Source: Paenibacillus sp. FSL R5-0490
GTDB taxonomy: Bacteria; Bacillota; Bacilli; Bacillales; Cytobacillaceae
Direction: 5' to 3'
Length of the DNA stretch: 64,000 nt
Assembly: GCF_001956215.1 (NCBI RefSeq)
Contig: NZ_MRTQ01000025.1
Coordinates: 1 to 64,000 of the forward strand
Shown: in pieces, positions 35,959-44,780 of the stretch
Layout of the letters: every line of letters begins with the position of its first letter
Position numbering within the stretch: position 1 is the first letter of the stretch
Notes under the pieces: generated by a model
The model's database searches: none
What the model was told of the DNA's origin: nothing
What the model saw: the letters and a program-made list of their open reading frames with translations, nothing else
Program-made: the position numbers and the translations under genes

Positions 35959-37233
35959 ATGGAAGCTCACACTCTGAGAGATCGCCTGGTATACCCGAAG
36001 GAAAGTATTTATTTTGCATTTGTTGCCTTATTTAGTATTGTGTCTTATATTTTTCTCGCATTTTCTATTATTGGGATTGTTATTATTTTAACTTTGATCC
36101 TTGTATCTCTCTTGTTCCATGGGATTATGATGGGCGGCATCAGAAGAAACGGGGTAAGAATAAGTGAGAAACAGTTTCCGGAGATTTTTGAAAAAGCAGT
36201 AATGACTGCGAAGGAAATGGGTCTGCAGGATCTGCCGGATATTTACGTAATTGAGTCTGAAGGGGTTCTAAATGCCTTTGCCACCAGATTTTTCAGAAGA
36301 AATATGGTTGTCTTATATTCTGGTATTTTTGAGCTGGTTGAGCGGGGAGCTGAAAAGGAAGTGCTGTTCGTCCTGGCCCATGAGTTCGCTCATTTAAAAA
36401 GAAAACATGTTATCATAAGTCTCCTGCTCCTTCCTGCTATGTGGGTTCCATTCCTGGGGAATGCGTACCTGAGAGCTTGCGAGTATACATGTGATCGTTA
36501 TGCTGCCTTTTATATAAAATCCTTTGAAGCATCAAGGGATGCTTTAACCATGCTTGCCATTGGAAAAGACCTTTATCCTAAGGTCAATAAACAGGCATAT
36601 ATGGAGCAGCTTCAAACTGAAACCGGATTTTTTGTCTGGCTGAATGAAAAACTATCCACGCATCCGCACTTGCCAAAAAGAATATATGCCCTATCGAAGT
36701 TTTTTGCCAATGAATCTACAATTGAATTAAAAGAACCGAAGGGCAGAGTTTGGATTGGTGCAGCAGTGTCAGTCCTGTCTTTGACGATTTTATCCGCAGG
36801 ACTCTGGTTTGGTTTTAAAACACTTGAAAAAATGGATTTATGGACTGAAACGGTTATGGGGATTGAAGGTGCCACCGCACTAATGAACGCAGCGAGCGAA
36901 AATGATACTGACATGGTTCACACATTATTGACTGATGGTGCGGATATTGAGGAAACAGATGCAGACGGCACTACTGCCTTACATTGGGCTGTTTCTTATG
37001 GCCAGTATGACAGCGCTGCTCTTCTGCTCGAAAGTGGGGCTAACCCTAATGTGATCGATAACTATCAAACCTCTCCTTTAATGAGTGCAGTGTTTAATGA
37101 TGATATTGAAATGGCTGCGCTGCTTCTGGAGTATGGCGCTGATCCCTCTGTGAAAGATGCCGAGGGCTATACAGCCTATGATTACGCAAAGGACTTTGAA
37201 AATATAGAATTAATGGAAATCCTCCAGCCATAA
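35959..37233 (+). CDS. M48-family membrane metallopeptidase with C-terminal ankyrin repeats
   Basis: A 424-residue fusion. Two N-terminal transmembrane segments (about 18-55) lead into an M48/HtpX-like peptidase domain with zinc motif HEFAH (141-145) and the downstream glutamate ligand Glu175 in CEYTCDRYA. A further hydrophobic segment (about 264-285) separates it from about three to four ankyrin repeats (about 309-424), with canonical GTTALHWAVSYG and LLLESGANPN stretches. The fusion suggests a membrane protease with a protein-binding module, perhaps for substrate or partner choice (inference). The ATG at 35959 has GAAAGGAAG upstream. Confidence 0.88.
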   Translation: MEAHTLRDRLVYPKESIYFAFVALFSIVSYIFLAFSIIGIVIILTLILVSLLFHGIMMGGIRRNGVRISEKQFPEIFEKAVMTAKEMGLQDLPDIYVIESEGVLNAFATRFFRRNMVVLYSGIFELVERGAEKEVLFVLAHEFAHLKRKHVIISLLLLPAMWVPFLGNAYLRACEYTCDRYAAFYIKSFEASRDALTMLAIGKDLYPKVNKQAYMEQLQTETGFFVWLNEKLSTHPHLPKRIYALSKFFANESTIELKEPKGRVWIGAAVSVLSLTILSAGLWFGFKTLEKMDLWTETVMGIEGATALMNAASENDTDMVHTLLTDGADIEETDADGTTALHWAVSYGQYDSAALLLESGANPNVIDNYQTSPLMSAVFNDDIEMAALLLEYGADPSVKDAEGYTAYDYAKDFENIELMEILQP

Positions 37234-37267
37234 AAAAACTGCCTCTTTGAAGGGGCAGTTTTTTTAT
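37230..37267 (+). terminator. intrinsic terminator of the M48-ankyrin gene
   Basis: AAACTGCCTC and GGGGCAGTTT form a 10-bp stem (one G-U), followed by TTTTTTA. Confidence 0.85.
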
Positions 37268-37339
37268 GACTTTAAAAAATATTAAATTAGTGCAAACTTT
37301 TTCCTGTGATATTCGTATGTATAGTCAGGAGGAGAGAAA

Positions 37340-38056
37340 ATGAATCTATTAAACGTGGAAATTGCATCTGCAGGCTATGAAAATGAAAAACCGATCATCC
37401 ATAATATTCGATTTGATTTGCAGGAAGGGGAATTAATCGGCCTTATAGGGCCAAACGGCGCTGGAAAAAGCACAACGATAAAAACGATTCTGGGATTGAT
37501 AGAGCATAAAAAGGGAGCAGTGGAATTTAAGCAGGGAGTGAAATATTCCTATATCCCGGAACGGCCTATTTTTTATGATGAGCTGACACTGTGGGAACAC
37601 CTGGATTTTACAGCGGCAGTGGAAGGATTGCCGGAATTCCATTATAAGAAGAAAGCAGAGGAGCTCTTAAAAGAGTATAATCTGTCTGAACACGCACACA
37701 AGTTTCCCGGGACCTATTCAAAAGGAATGCAGCAAAAGGCTATGCTGATACTTGCGATGATTGCAGATCCGGATGTCTATATCATTGATGAACCGTTTAT
37801 TGGGCTGGATCCTAATGCAATGAAACTGTTTCTGGAATCAATTGATCGGGAAAGGCAAAGAGGCGCAGGCATTCTCATGTCCACGCATGTTCTGGATACG
37901 GCAGAGAAAGTATGCAGCCGCTTCTTAATTGTGCATGAGGGGCAGTTGAAGGCTTCAGGCACATTATCTGATATCAGGCGGCAATGCGGTCTTCCCGCTG
38001 GGTCACTTTATGAATGTTTTCATCAGATCGCAGAGGGGAACCGCAATGAAAAATAA
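37340..38056 (+). CDS. ythP: ABC transporter ATPase, EcsA-like (YthP)
   Basis: A 238-residue ATP-binding subunit. Walker A GPNGAGKST spans 37-45 and Walker B is YIIDEPF. The signature is YSKGMQQKA rather than LSGGQ, a variant shared with EcsA-type proteins. It pairs with the membrane protein YthQ, whose start overlaps its end by 11 nt. EcsAB-like systems affect secretion and membrane proteolysis; the cargo of YthPQ is unknown. GGAGGAG precedes the ATG. Confidence 0.87.
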   Translation: MNLLNVEIASAGYENEKPIIHNIRFDLQEGELIGLIGPNGAGKSTTIKTILGLIEHKKGAVEFKQGVKYSYIPERPIFYDELTLWEHLDFTAAVEGLPEFHYKKKAEELLKEYNLSEHAHKFPGTYSKGMQQKAMLILAMIADPDVYIIDEPFIGLDPNAMKLFLESIDRERQRGAGILMSTHVLDTAEKVCSRFLIVHEGQLKASGTLSDIRRQCGLPAGSLYECFHQIAEGNRNEK

Positions 38057-39224
38057 TTCTCTCTTTCTCAGAAGGCTAATAGACAGCTGGAGTTATCAGT
38101 TTGGTATTTTCCGTTCCATTGCAGATTGGACCATTATGGTCTATCTCATTGTTCCGGGAACTGTCATCTTAGGAATGATCTATCGCTCCTGGTGGCTGGA
38201 AACTCCGGAATGGATTGCTGGCCTGCCATTGTTTCTCCTGTTCTTTCTGTTCTATATTTTTTCATGGGTGGGAAATTTCCGTCCATTTGTATTAGAGGCA
38301 GATAAGGTATTTCTGGTGAAAAATAAGACCCTCTTTATGGGAATGAGAAAATGGGGATTTGTTTATTCATTATTTTTTCAAGCAATGGGTACAGCAGCGA
38401 TGATTGCTGTTTTTCTTCCCTTTTTAAAGAATAGATATCTTTTGGAATGGAACCAAATTGCTGTCTTCCTGCTCTTTTTCATCTCACTGAAATGGTCTAT
38501 TATGATAGTTTCTTATTTTTTGAAAAGGATTGAAGGGAAATTAAAAAGATATGTGATCACTTTTGCTCTGTTTGTACTCTTAAGCTGGTTCAGCCAGCTT
38601 GTATATTCACTTTGGTCTATCGGTGCAGACTTTCCGGTGATAATAGCATCAGCAGTGCTGCTTTCCGGTGCATTAATAAGAGCTTCCCAGATGCTGAAAA
38701 AAATCTCGTCCTTAGAATTTGAGGTTATGCTTGAACAAGAAGAAAAAACAAAGTATATAAAATGGATTTTTATGATGGCTCCTGATCTGGAAAAGCCCGT
38801 TGTTTCAATGCGGACAAAACCGCTATTATTCAGAAACTCCAGACGGATCTTTAATAAGAGAACACCCATAACGGGACTGGCGGAATTATTTTTAAAGATT
38901 TTTATTCGAAACCCCTCGTATATTTTCGGTTATTTTCAAATCATTTCCGTGAGCGCTGCCGGCATTCTTCTTATACCGCCTCTATGGATAAAAGTGATTG
39001 TATCAGGTGTCTTTCTTTTCCTGATGTATTCTTGGCTCTCCCTTACTTGGGATAAAGCGATTATGTCTCATCCCTTTACTAAAAAATACAGTGAAAAGGA
39101 TTTTTACTTTACTTCGAGAAATAGAACCGTCTTAGCCCTTTTCCTCCTCGCCATTTTACTGTTAGGGCTGTTTTTAAGCGCCTCAACGCTCGTCTTGGCA
39201 AGGTTCAGCTTTCCTGATGCATAA
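38046..39224 (+). CDS. ythQ: ABC transporter permease, EcsB-like (YthQ)
   Basis: A 392-residue membrane protein with about eight to ten hydrophobic segments in two blocks, separated by a charged region around residues 210-285. It resembles EcsB. The ATG at 38046 lies inside the last codons of ythP behind GCAGAGGGG, indicating translational coupling; an upstream in-frame ATG at 38010 would overlap ythP by 47 nt and lacks such a site. It forms one exporter with YthP. Confidence 0.86.
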   Translation: MKNNSLFLRRLIDSWSYQFGIFRSIADWTIMVYLIVPGTVILGMIYRSWWLETPEWIAGLPLFLLFFLFYIFSWVGNFRPFVLEADKVFLVKNKTLFMGMRKWGFVYSLFFQAMGTAAMIAVFLPFLKNRYLLEWNQIAVFLLFFISLKWSIMIVSYFLKRIEGKLKRYVITFALFVLLSWFSQLVYSLWSIGADFPVIIASAVLLSGALIRASQMLKKISSLEFEVMLEQEEKTKYIKWIFMMAPDLEKPVVSMRTKPLLFRNSRRIFNKRTPITGLAELFLKIFIRNPSYIFGYFQIISVSAAGILLIPPLWIKVIVSGVFLFLMYSWLSLTWDKAIMSHPFTKKYSEKDFYFTSRNRTVLALFLLAILLLGLFLSASTLVLARFSFPDA

Positions 39225-39321
39225 TAAATGTATGTTTCATTAAACTATCCCATGAGCAAAAGGCGGACAAAATGGGTTATAATGGGGAAATCATAAATGT
39301 TCAAGTTAAGGAGGCAACTGT

Positions 39322-40740
39322 ATGAACGTATTAGATTGGCAAAAAGAGGTTAATAAGAGAAAAGATGAATTAATAAAGGATACTCAAAACCTTTTAAGAA
39401 TCAGAAGTCTGCTGGACGAAGAGAATGCAACAGATGATGCTCCCCTTGGTGAAGGTGTAAAAGAAGCGCTTGATTTCATGCTTGCACTTGGTGAAAAGGA
39501 TGGATTCACTGCAAAAAACGTCGGCAGTCTGGCTGGTCATCTGGAATTCGGCGAAGGCGAAGAAATTGTTGGAGTACTTTGTCACGTTGACGTGGTTCCA
39601 GAAGGGGATGGATGGACAAGCGACCCGTTTGGTGCAGAGATTCGCGATGGAAAAATCTTTGCCAGAGGGGCGATTGACGACAAAGGCCCAACGATGGCTG
39701 CTTATTATGCCATGAAAATTGTGAAGGAATTAGAGCTGCCTTTAAGCAAACGGGTCCGAATGATTATCGGAACAGATGAAGAAAGCGACTGGCGCTGTGT
39801 GGAGCATTATTTCAAACACGAAGAAATGCCTTCCATTGGATTTGCTCCGGATGCAGATTTCCCAATTATTTATGCTGAAAAAGGCATCTCTGATTTTGAT
39901 CTTGTCCAAATTGGATACACCGAAGAAGCAGACAGGGAAGTATTGGCAGAGGTTGTCTTTTTCCAGGCAGGAAGAAGATATAACATGGTTCCTGATTTTG
40001 CAAAAGCCAGTCTTGTGGTTCACCTTGAACATACTGAAGTGGTGCAAAGGTATATTAATTTCCTGAAAAAGACAGAGCTTGAAGGCAAGTATTACATAGA
40101 TAATGGCGAGCTGATCCTCGAACTCCAGGGAGTCTCAGCACATGGGATGGAGCCTGATAATGGGAAAAATGCCGGTATACTGATGGCATCATTCCTGGCT
40201 TCTCTTCAGCTGGATGAGAAGGCATGTCAATATTTTCAGTTTGTATCACAATACTTATGTGATGATTCCAGAGGAAGAAAGCTTGGCATTGCATGCACGG
40301 ATGATATTACAGGCGACTTAACCATCAATGTAGGCAAACTTTCATATACGAAGGAAAATGGCGGCCGTTTAGGATTTAATGTACGCTATCCCGTTACAAA
40401 TGATATGGGAGAAACGAAAAACAAGCTTGAGTCTCTAATCGAAAACGAACATTTCAGATTGGAAAATTTCTCAGATGCCAAGCCTCATCATGTGGAAGAA
40501 GATGATGTTTTGATTCAAACACTGAAAAAAGTATACGAACAGCAGACTGGCGAAAAGGCAGAGCTTTTATCCATTGGCGGGGGGACATATGCACGCTCAT
40601 TGAAATCAGGAGTTGCATTTGGCCCGCTCTTCCCGGGCAGGGAAGATGTCGCACATCAAAAAGATGAATATATGTTTATTGAGGATTTGTTAAAGGCTGC
40701 AGCCATTTATGCACAGGCGATTTATGAACTTGCGAAATAA
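39322..40740 (+). CDS. pepV: dipeptidase PepV (YtjP)
   Basis: A 472-residue M20-family dinuclear zinc dipeptidase acting on intracellular dipeptides. Metal and catalytic residues are in CHVDVVPEGDGW (His88, Asp90), GAIDDKGP (Asp119/120) and GTDEESDW (Glu153/154). The lid domain follows, and the length matches PepV. AAGGAGG precedes the ATG. The dat gene follows 84 nt later with no terminator visible, so the two may share a transcript. Confidence 0.92.
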   Translation: MNVLDWQKEVNKRKDELIKDTQNLLRIRSLLDEENATDDAPLGEGVKEALDFMLALGEKDGFTAKNVGSLAGHLEFGEGEEIVGVLCHVDVVPEGDGWTSDPFGAEIRDGKIFARGAIDDKGPTMAAYYAMKIVKELELPLSKRVRMIIGTDEESDWRCVEHYFKHEEMPSIGFAPDADFPIIYAEKGISDFDLVQIGYTEEADREVLAEVVFFQAGRRYNMVPDFAKASLVVHLEHTEVVQRYINFLKKTELEGKYYIDNGELILELQGVSAHGMEPDNGKNAGILMASFLASLQLDEKACQYFQFVSQYLCDDSRGRKLGIACTDDITGDLTINVGKLSYTKENGGRLGFNVRYPVTNDMGETKNKLESLIENEHFRLENFSDAKPHHVEEDDVLIQTLKKVYEQQTGEKAELLSIGGGTYARSLKSGVAFGPLFPGREDVAHQKDEYMFIEDLLKAAAIYAQAIYELAK

Positions 40741-40824
40741 CTTTGAAACCTGATATGATGGCTGAAAGATTTTACATACAGCTGACAGATAGACATACAA
40801 ATCATATACAGGGAGTGTCGGGAA

Positions 40825-41694
40825 ATGGAATATGTCATTTTGAATGGTGATTTGATCGAACGTTCAAAAGCGAAAGTCGATATTGAGGATCGCGGCTATC
40901 AATTTGGTGATGGCGTCTATGAAGTAATCCGCGTCTATAACGGGAAAATGTTTACAGCAGATGAGCATCTTGAAAGGCTTCTTGAAAGCGGCAAGAAAAT
41001 AGAGCTGAACATTCCTTATTCCAAGGATCAGCTTAAACAGATGCTTATAGAGATGATTGAGAGAAATAATCTTGAACTGGGTATTGTTTATATGCAATTT
41101 TCCAGGGGGACTTCTCCTAGAAACCATGCATATCCTGGTGCAGATGTTGCACCGGTGCTTACCGCCTATACACGTGAAACCACAAGGCCGGTTGAATCAA
41201 TGAGAAATGGCGTTAAAGCTATTCTGATTGAAGACATCCGCTGGCTGCGATGTGATATAAAGAGCCTGAATTTGCTGGGCAACATCATGGCGAAGCAAAA
41301 AGCAGCCCAATCAGGCAGCTTTGAAGCCATTCAGCATCGCGGAGATACGGTGACTGAGGGAAGTTCTTCTAATATAGCCATTGTAAAGGATGGAACACTT
41401 TATACACACCCTGCAACAAATTTGATCTTAAATGGCATTACCCGCCGCAAGATCAATGAGATCTGCAGGGAAACTGGAATAGCACTTAAAGAATCAGCTT
41501 TTACTAAGGAAGATTTACTGGCCGCAGATGAAGTCTTTATGTCCAGCACATCAGCCGAAGTTACTCCGATTATCGAGATTGAAGGAAAGCTGATTGGAAA
41601 TGGAAGTCCAGGACCCATCACAAATAAATTACAGAACCTTTTTGAAGAGTCAATTGAAAAACAGTGCGGCAGCTTGACGGTTAAAATTAGATAA
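40825..41694 (+). CDS. dat: D-amino-acid transaminase
   Basis: A 289-residue class-IV PLP aminotransferase that interconverts D-alanine and D-glutamate, feeding peptidoglycan. The Schiff-base lysine is Lys146 in DIKSLNLLGN, and TEGSSSNIAIV binds the cofactor phosphate. Length is typical of Bacillus Dat. AGGGAG precedes the ATG. Placement after a dipeptidase would let cells recycle cell-wall dipeptides, but that link is inference. Confidence 0.93.
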   Translation: MEYVILNGDLIERSKAKVDIEDRGYQFGDGVYEVIRVYNGKMFTADEHLERLLESGKKIELNIPYSKDQLKQMLIEMIERNNLELGIVYMQFSRGTSPRNHAYPGADVAPVLTAYTRETTRPVESMRNGVKAILIEDIRWLRCDIKSLNLLGNIMAKQKAAQSGSFEAIQHRGDTVTEGSSSNIAIVKDGTLYTHPATNLILNGITRRKINEICRETGIALKESAFTKEDLLAADEVFMSSTSAEVTPIIEIEGKLIGNGSPGPITNKLQNLFEESIEKQCGSLTVKIR

Positions 41695-41701
41695 TACTTA
41701 A

Positions 41702-41738
41702 ACGAAAGACCCCAGGAATATTTCTGGGGTCTTTTACC
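41702..41738. terminator. bidirectional terminator between dat and ytkP
   Basis: AAAGACCCCAG and CTGGGGTCTTT form an 11-bp stem with an 8-nt loop; A/T tails lie on both sides between the convergent stops. Confidence 0.88.
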
Positions 41739-41743
41739 TTAGC

Positions 41744-42676
41744 TTATTCAAACTGAAACAGATCGCTTGAAAGATATCTTTCTCCAGTATCGCAGACGAT
41801 GAATACGACAACATCGTCCGGCTTTAGCCTTTTTGCCACCTGGATGGCGGCATAGCAGGCAGCTCCTGAGGATGGACCGACTAAAATTCCTTCTTCTCTT
41901 GCCATTCTGCGTGTGGTATCATATGCTTCGTCATCTTTGATTTGATGGATTTCATCATAAACATCGGTATTGAGGATTTCCGGAACAAATCCGGGACTTG
42001 TGCCGACAAGCTTGTGCCTGCCAGGCTTTCCGCCTGATAGGACGGGCGAGCCTTTTGGCTCCACTACATGCACTCCCAACCCCGTATAATGCTCTTTCAG
42101 AACTTCACCTGTGCCGGTAATCGTCCCGCCCGTACCTGCCGTGGCAACGAAGGCAGACAGTGGTTTGCCGATTTCCTTCATAACCTCAATAATTTCGATG
42201 GCAGTTGAATGGCGGTGTGCATCAGGGTTAGCGCTATTTTCAAATTGCATCGGCACAAAACTGTTTGGAATCTCCTCAGCCAGTTCATTTGCTTTATTAA
42301 TAGCACCGGGCATTTTGTCATCTCCAGGAGTCAGGACAACTTCTGCTCCATATGCTTTCAAAAGGTTGATGCGCTCTGCCGTCATAGTATCAGGCATAAC
42401 CAGGATGGCTTTATAGCCGCGTGCAGCTGCATTCATTGCCAGCCCGATGCCGGTGTTCCCGCTTGTTGGTTCAATAATGGTTGAACCAGGTTTTAATTTG
42501 CCTGCTTTCTCCGCTTCGATAATCATATTATATGCCGCGCGGTCTTTTACACTGCGGCTTGGATTGTAGAATTCAAGCTTTGCATAAATGCTTGCGCCAT
42601 TTTCAGGTGCCAGCTTATTTAATTTCACAAGTGGGGTATCTCCAATTAAGTCCGCAAGATTGTTGACAACTTTCAT
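41744..42676 (-). CDS. ytkP: cysteine synthase-like PLP enzyme (YtkP)
   Basis: A 310-residue O-acetylserine sulfhydrylase-like enzyme. The PLP lysine is Lys44 in SRSVKDRAA, the phosphate loop TSGNTG is at 71-76, and GTGGTITGTG is present. It is the YtkP paralogue rather than the main CysK; substrate preference is not established. The ATG at 42676 has AAAGGGAGAG at good spacing, unlike the in-frame ATG at 42715. The upstream region holds a structured repeat. Confidence 0.88.
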   Translation of the reverse strand: MKVVNNLADLIGDTPLVKLNKLAPENGASIYAKLEFYNPSRSVKDRAAYNMIIEAEKAGKLKPGSTIIEPTSGNTGIGLAMNAAARGYKAILVMPDTMTAERINLLKAYGAEVVLTPGDDKMPGAINKANELAEEIPNSFVPMQFENSANPDAHRHSTAIEIIEVMKEIGKPLSAFVATAGTGGTITGTGEVLKEHYTGLGVHVVEPKGSPVLSGGKPGRHKLVGTSPGFVPEILNTDVYDEIHQIKDDEAYDTTRRMAREEGILVGPSSGAACYAAIQVAKRLKPDDVVVFIVCDTGERYLSSDLFQFE

Positions 42677-42750
42677 CTGACTCTCCCTTTCAAAAATGAC
42701 TTTATTTAATAACAAGGAAGTTTACTATATAGAACTATTATCTTTGTTAT

Positions 42751-42967
42751 TTTATCGCAGTCTAACGGTCAGTAAGACCCCCACTCAAGACTCAGAGGAA
42801 TCAAAGGAGGTAAGTGAGGGGCAAACTGACCGTAAAGGCCGAAAAGAAGAACAAAGACTAAGAACGCCACGTCCTGTGGCAACGTCTTTGTGACCCACTT
42901 CCTGTGGGCCTCAACTAACAATCAGTGGGGATAAAGACCCCCCCCACTGATTGAAGTTTCACTTTAT
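42751..42967 (+). repeat. TTTAT-flanked structured element, copy B (long form)
   Basis: TTTAT (42751-42755), then a 207-nt body from CGCAGTCTAACGG to GAAGTTTCAC, then TTTAT (42963-42967). The outer left helix is CGGTCAGT/ACTGACCG, against CGGGCAGT/ACTGCCCG in the other copies, a compensatory change. The right hairpin pairs AATCAGTGGGG with CCCCACTGATT. About 70 extra nt in the middle fold into GCCAC-GTCCT-GTGGC and CCCAC-TTCCT-GTGGG hairpins. It occupies most of the gap between ytkP and ytlP. Confidence 0.78.
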
Positions 42968-43158
42968 GTCCATTTGTTTAATTTCACCCTGATAAAGGAA
43001 ATCTATACCTATCCGTTATATCCATCATACTAAAACAGACTATTCCAATCAAATCAAAAGGAATTGGAAGGAAGACAAAAATAAGAGGATAAACAGAAAG
43101 TATCTGCCAATTTCAACAGATGTTTGTTAAAATAAGTGGAAATATGGAGGAATATCAA

Positions 43159-43737
43159 GTGTCCAAACAAATGAATGCTCATTTTTTCTTTGCGGTGAAA
43201 TTGCCGGATGAAACAAAGAAAAAATTGAAGGAATATATGGAATGTGCAAGTCTCAAACTGCCTTTTAGCCGCTGGGTCCATCATGAAGATTATCATATTA
43301 CTTTAGCATTCCTTGGATCGGCCCCCGAAGAAAAACTGCAGAAAGCATCCAGTCTTATCTCTGATTCCATCAAAAACGAAAAGAGTTTTCCGCTGTACAT
43401 ATGCAAACTTGGCGTATTCGGAAAACAAGACGCGCCAAGAATTTTCTGGTGTGGAACACAGCAGGACAAACATCTTCAAGACTTAAGATTGAAAGTATAT
43501 TCAGCCTGTCAGGAAGCGGAATTTGAGCTGGAGACAAGGCCGTTTAAGCCTCATATCACCATGGCAAGAAAATGGGCCGGCACTGGTCCATTTCAGCAAA
43601 GTCTGCTCGATGTTAACAGTCCTTTTAAAGACGGGCATCTGGAGTTTGAGGCTTCAGAAGTTGTTCTATATCAAACTCATCTGGATAAATCGCCGAAATA
43701 TGAAAGCATTGCCATCTTTCCGCTTTTGGCGGAATAA
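43159..43737 (+). CDS. ytlP: RNA 2',3'-cyclic phosphodiesterase (YtlP)
   Basis: A 192-residue 2H-phosphoesterase of the ThpR/LigT family, acting on 2',3'-cyclic or 2'-5' linked RNA ends. The two HxT motifs that define the family are HIT (residues 46-48, YHITLAFLG) and HIT in KPHITMARK. The GTG at 43159 has TGGAGG at 8-nt spacing and gives the usual size. It begins the ytlP-ytlQ-ytlR cluster. Confidence 0.9.
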   Translation: MSKQMNAHFFFAVKLPDETKKKLKEYMECASLKLPFSRWVHHEDYHITLAFLGSAPEEKLQKASSLISDSIKNEKSFPLYICKLGVFGKQDAPRIFWCGTQQDKHLQDLRLKVYSACQEAEFELETRPFKPHITMARKWAGTGPFQQSLLDVNSPFKDGHLEFEASEVVLYQTHLDKSPKYESIAIFPLLAE

Positions 43738-43802
43738 AATAATTACATACTTAAAAAGTAAATGATAGATAGAAAGTTATTTACGAAAGCAGGGCTAGGA
43801 GA

Positions 43803-44780
43803 ATGGGACAGTTAATTAAATTGCAGGATTATGTATCACGTTACCAGCAGGACATTTTTGTTTATCCCTCCCGTTTTGTCAGGCTGAAAAAACAGCAGTG
43901 GGATAAATGGCATAAAGCGTGGGAATCAAATGAATCCTTTACCCCTCAATCCGCGCAGCATGATACTGCGGGCACAGCGGACTGGTCCGGTGAAGAAAAA
44001 GAGCCGCTGATTGAAAAACTAAAGGGGTTATTAAAACGGAGCAGGAATGAAGAATTTGAGGAATATGATGCTGCCGGAAATGAAGTGAAAAAGGAGGAAG
44101 ACGTGCTCGAATTTGAAGCCTCCTTTGCTGTACGTCCAGAAACAATTGAGAATCTAAAACACCAGTTTCTGGACCAGCTTTACCGGTTCCAGATGAAATG
44201 GGCAACCTCTACACTAACGGAGAAATCATTTCCCGAGAAGCACTACTATTATGATGAAAAGCTAAAGTACTTTCTGCAGAGATATCCGGATACGTATCTT
44301 GTCATGTATAATCCGATCTTTTTATTGAAAAGGGCTCCGGTTGAAACAGAAATTATTGTCATAGGGCCGACAGAGGTATGGTGCATCAGCTTTTTGGAGC
44401 AGGAAGATTCAGCGGTATTCACAGGTTCAAAGGATAGATTCTGGATAAAAAAGGGGAAAGGGGAAGAAAAAAAAGTCCTGAATCCACTGCTTGCATTAAA
44501 TAGAACAGAAAAAATTATCCAAAAAATATTTGAAATTCATTCTATTGAATTGCCGGTTAAAAAAGCTGTTCTTACGCGAAATGGCTATATTGATTATCCT
44601 GCAGCACCGATAGATGTGCAGCTGGTCGAGAAAAGGAACTATGATCAATGGTTTCAGGCAATGAGAAGTCAGCGTTCTCCCCTCAAGCATGCTCAATTAA
44701 AAGGAGCACAGGCACTGCTTCAATATTGCCAGACTGCATCAGTCAAAAGGCTGGAGTGGGAGAATCGGAATGAATCCTGA
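43803..44780 (+). CDS. ytlQ: YtlQ-like protein, possibly NERD-related
   Basis: A 325-residue soluble protein. The N-terminal third is charged and likely helical. The C-terminal part (about 160-310) has a pattern, EIIVIGPTEVWCISFLE then KKVLNPLLALNRTEKIIQK, that recalls nuclease-related (NERD) domains, though I do not see the full catalytic set. Function is unknown. It overlaps ytlR by 11 nt, so the two are coupled. The symbol comes from conserved order ytlP-ytlQ-ytlR. Confidence 0.75.
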   Translation: MGQLIKLQDYVSRYQQDIFVYPSRFVRLKKQQWDKWHKAWESNESFTPQSAQHDTAGTADWSGEEKEPLIEKLKGLLKRSRNEEFEEYDAAGNEVKKEEDVLEFEASFAVRPETIENLKHQFLDQLYRFQMKWATSTLTEKSFPEKHYYYDEKLKYFLQRYPDTYLVMYNPIFLLKRAPVETEIIVIGPTEVWCISFLEQEDSAVFTGSKDRFWIKKGKGEEKKVLNPLLALNRTEKIIQKIFEIHSIELPVKKAVLTRNGYIDYPAAPIDVQLVEKRNYDQWFQAMRSQRSPLKHAQLKGAQALLQYCQTASVKRLEWENRNES

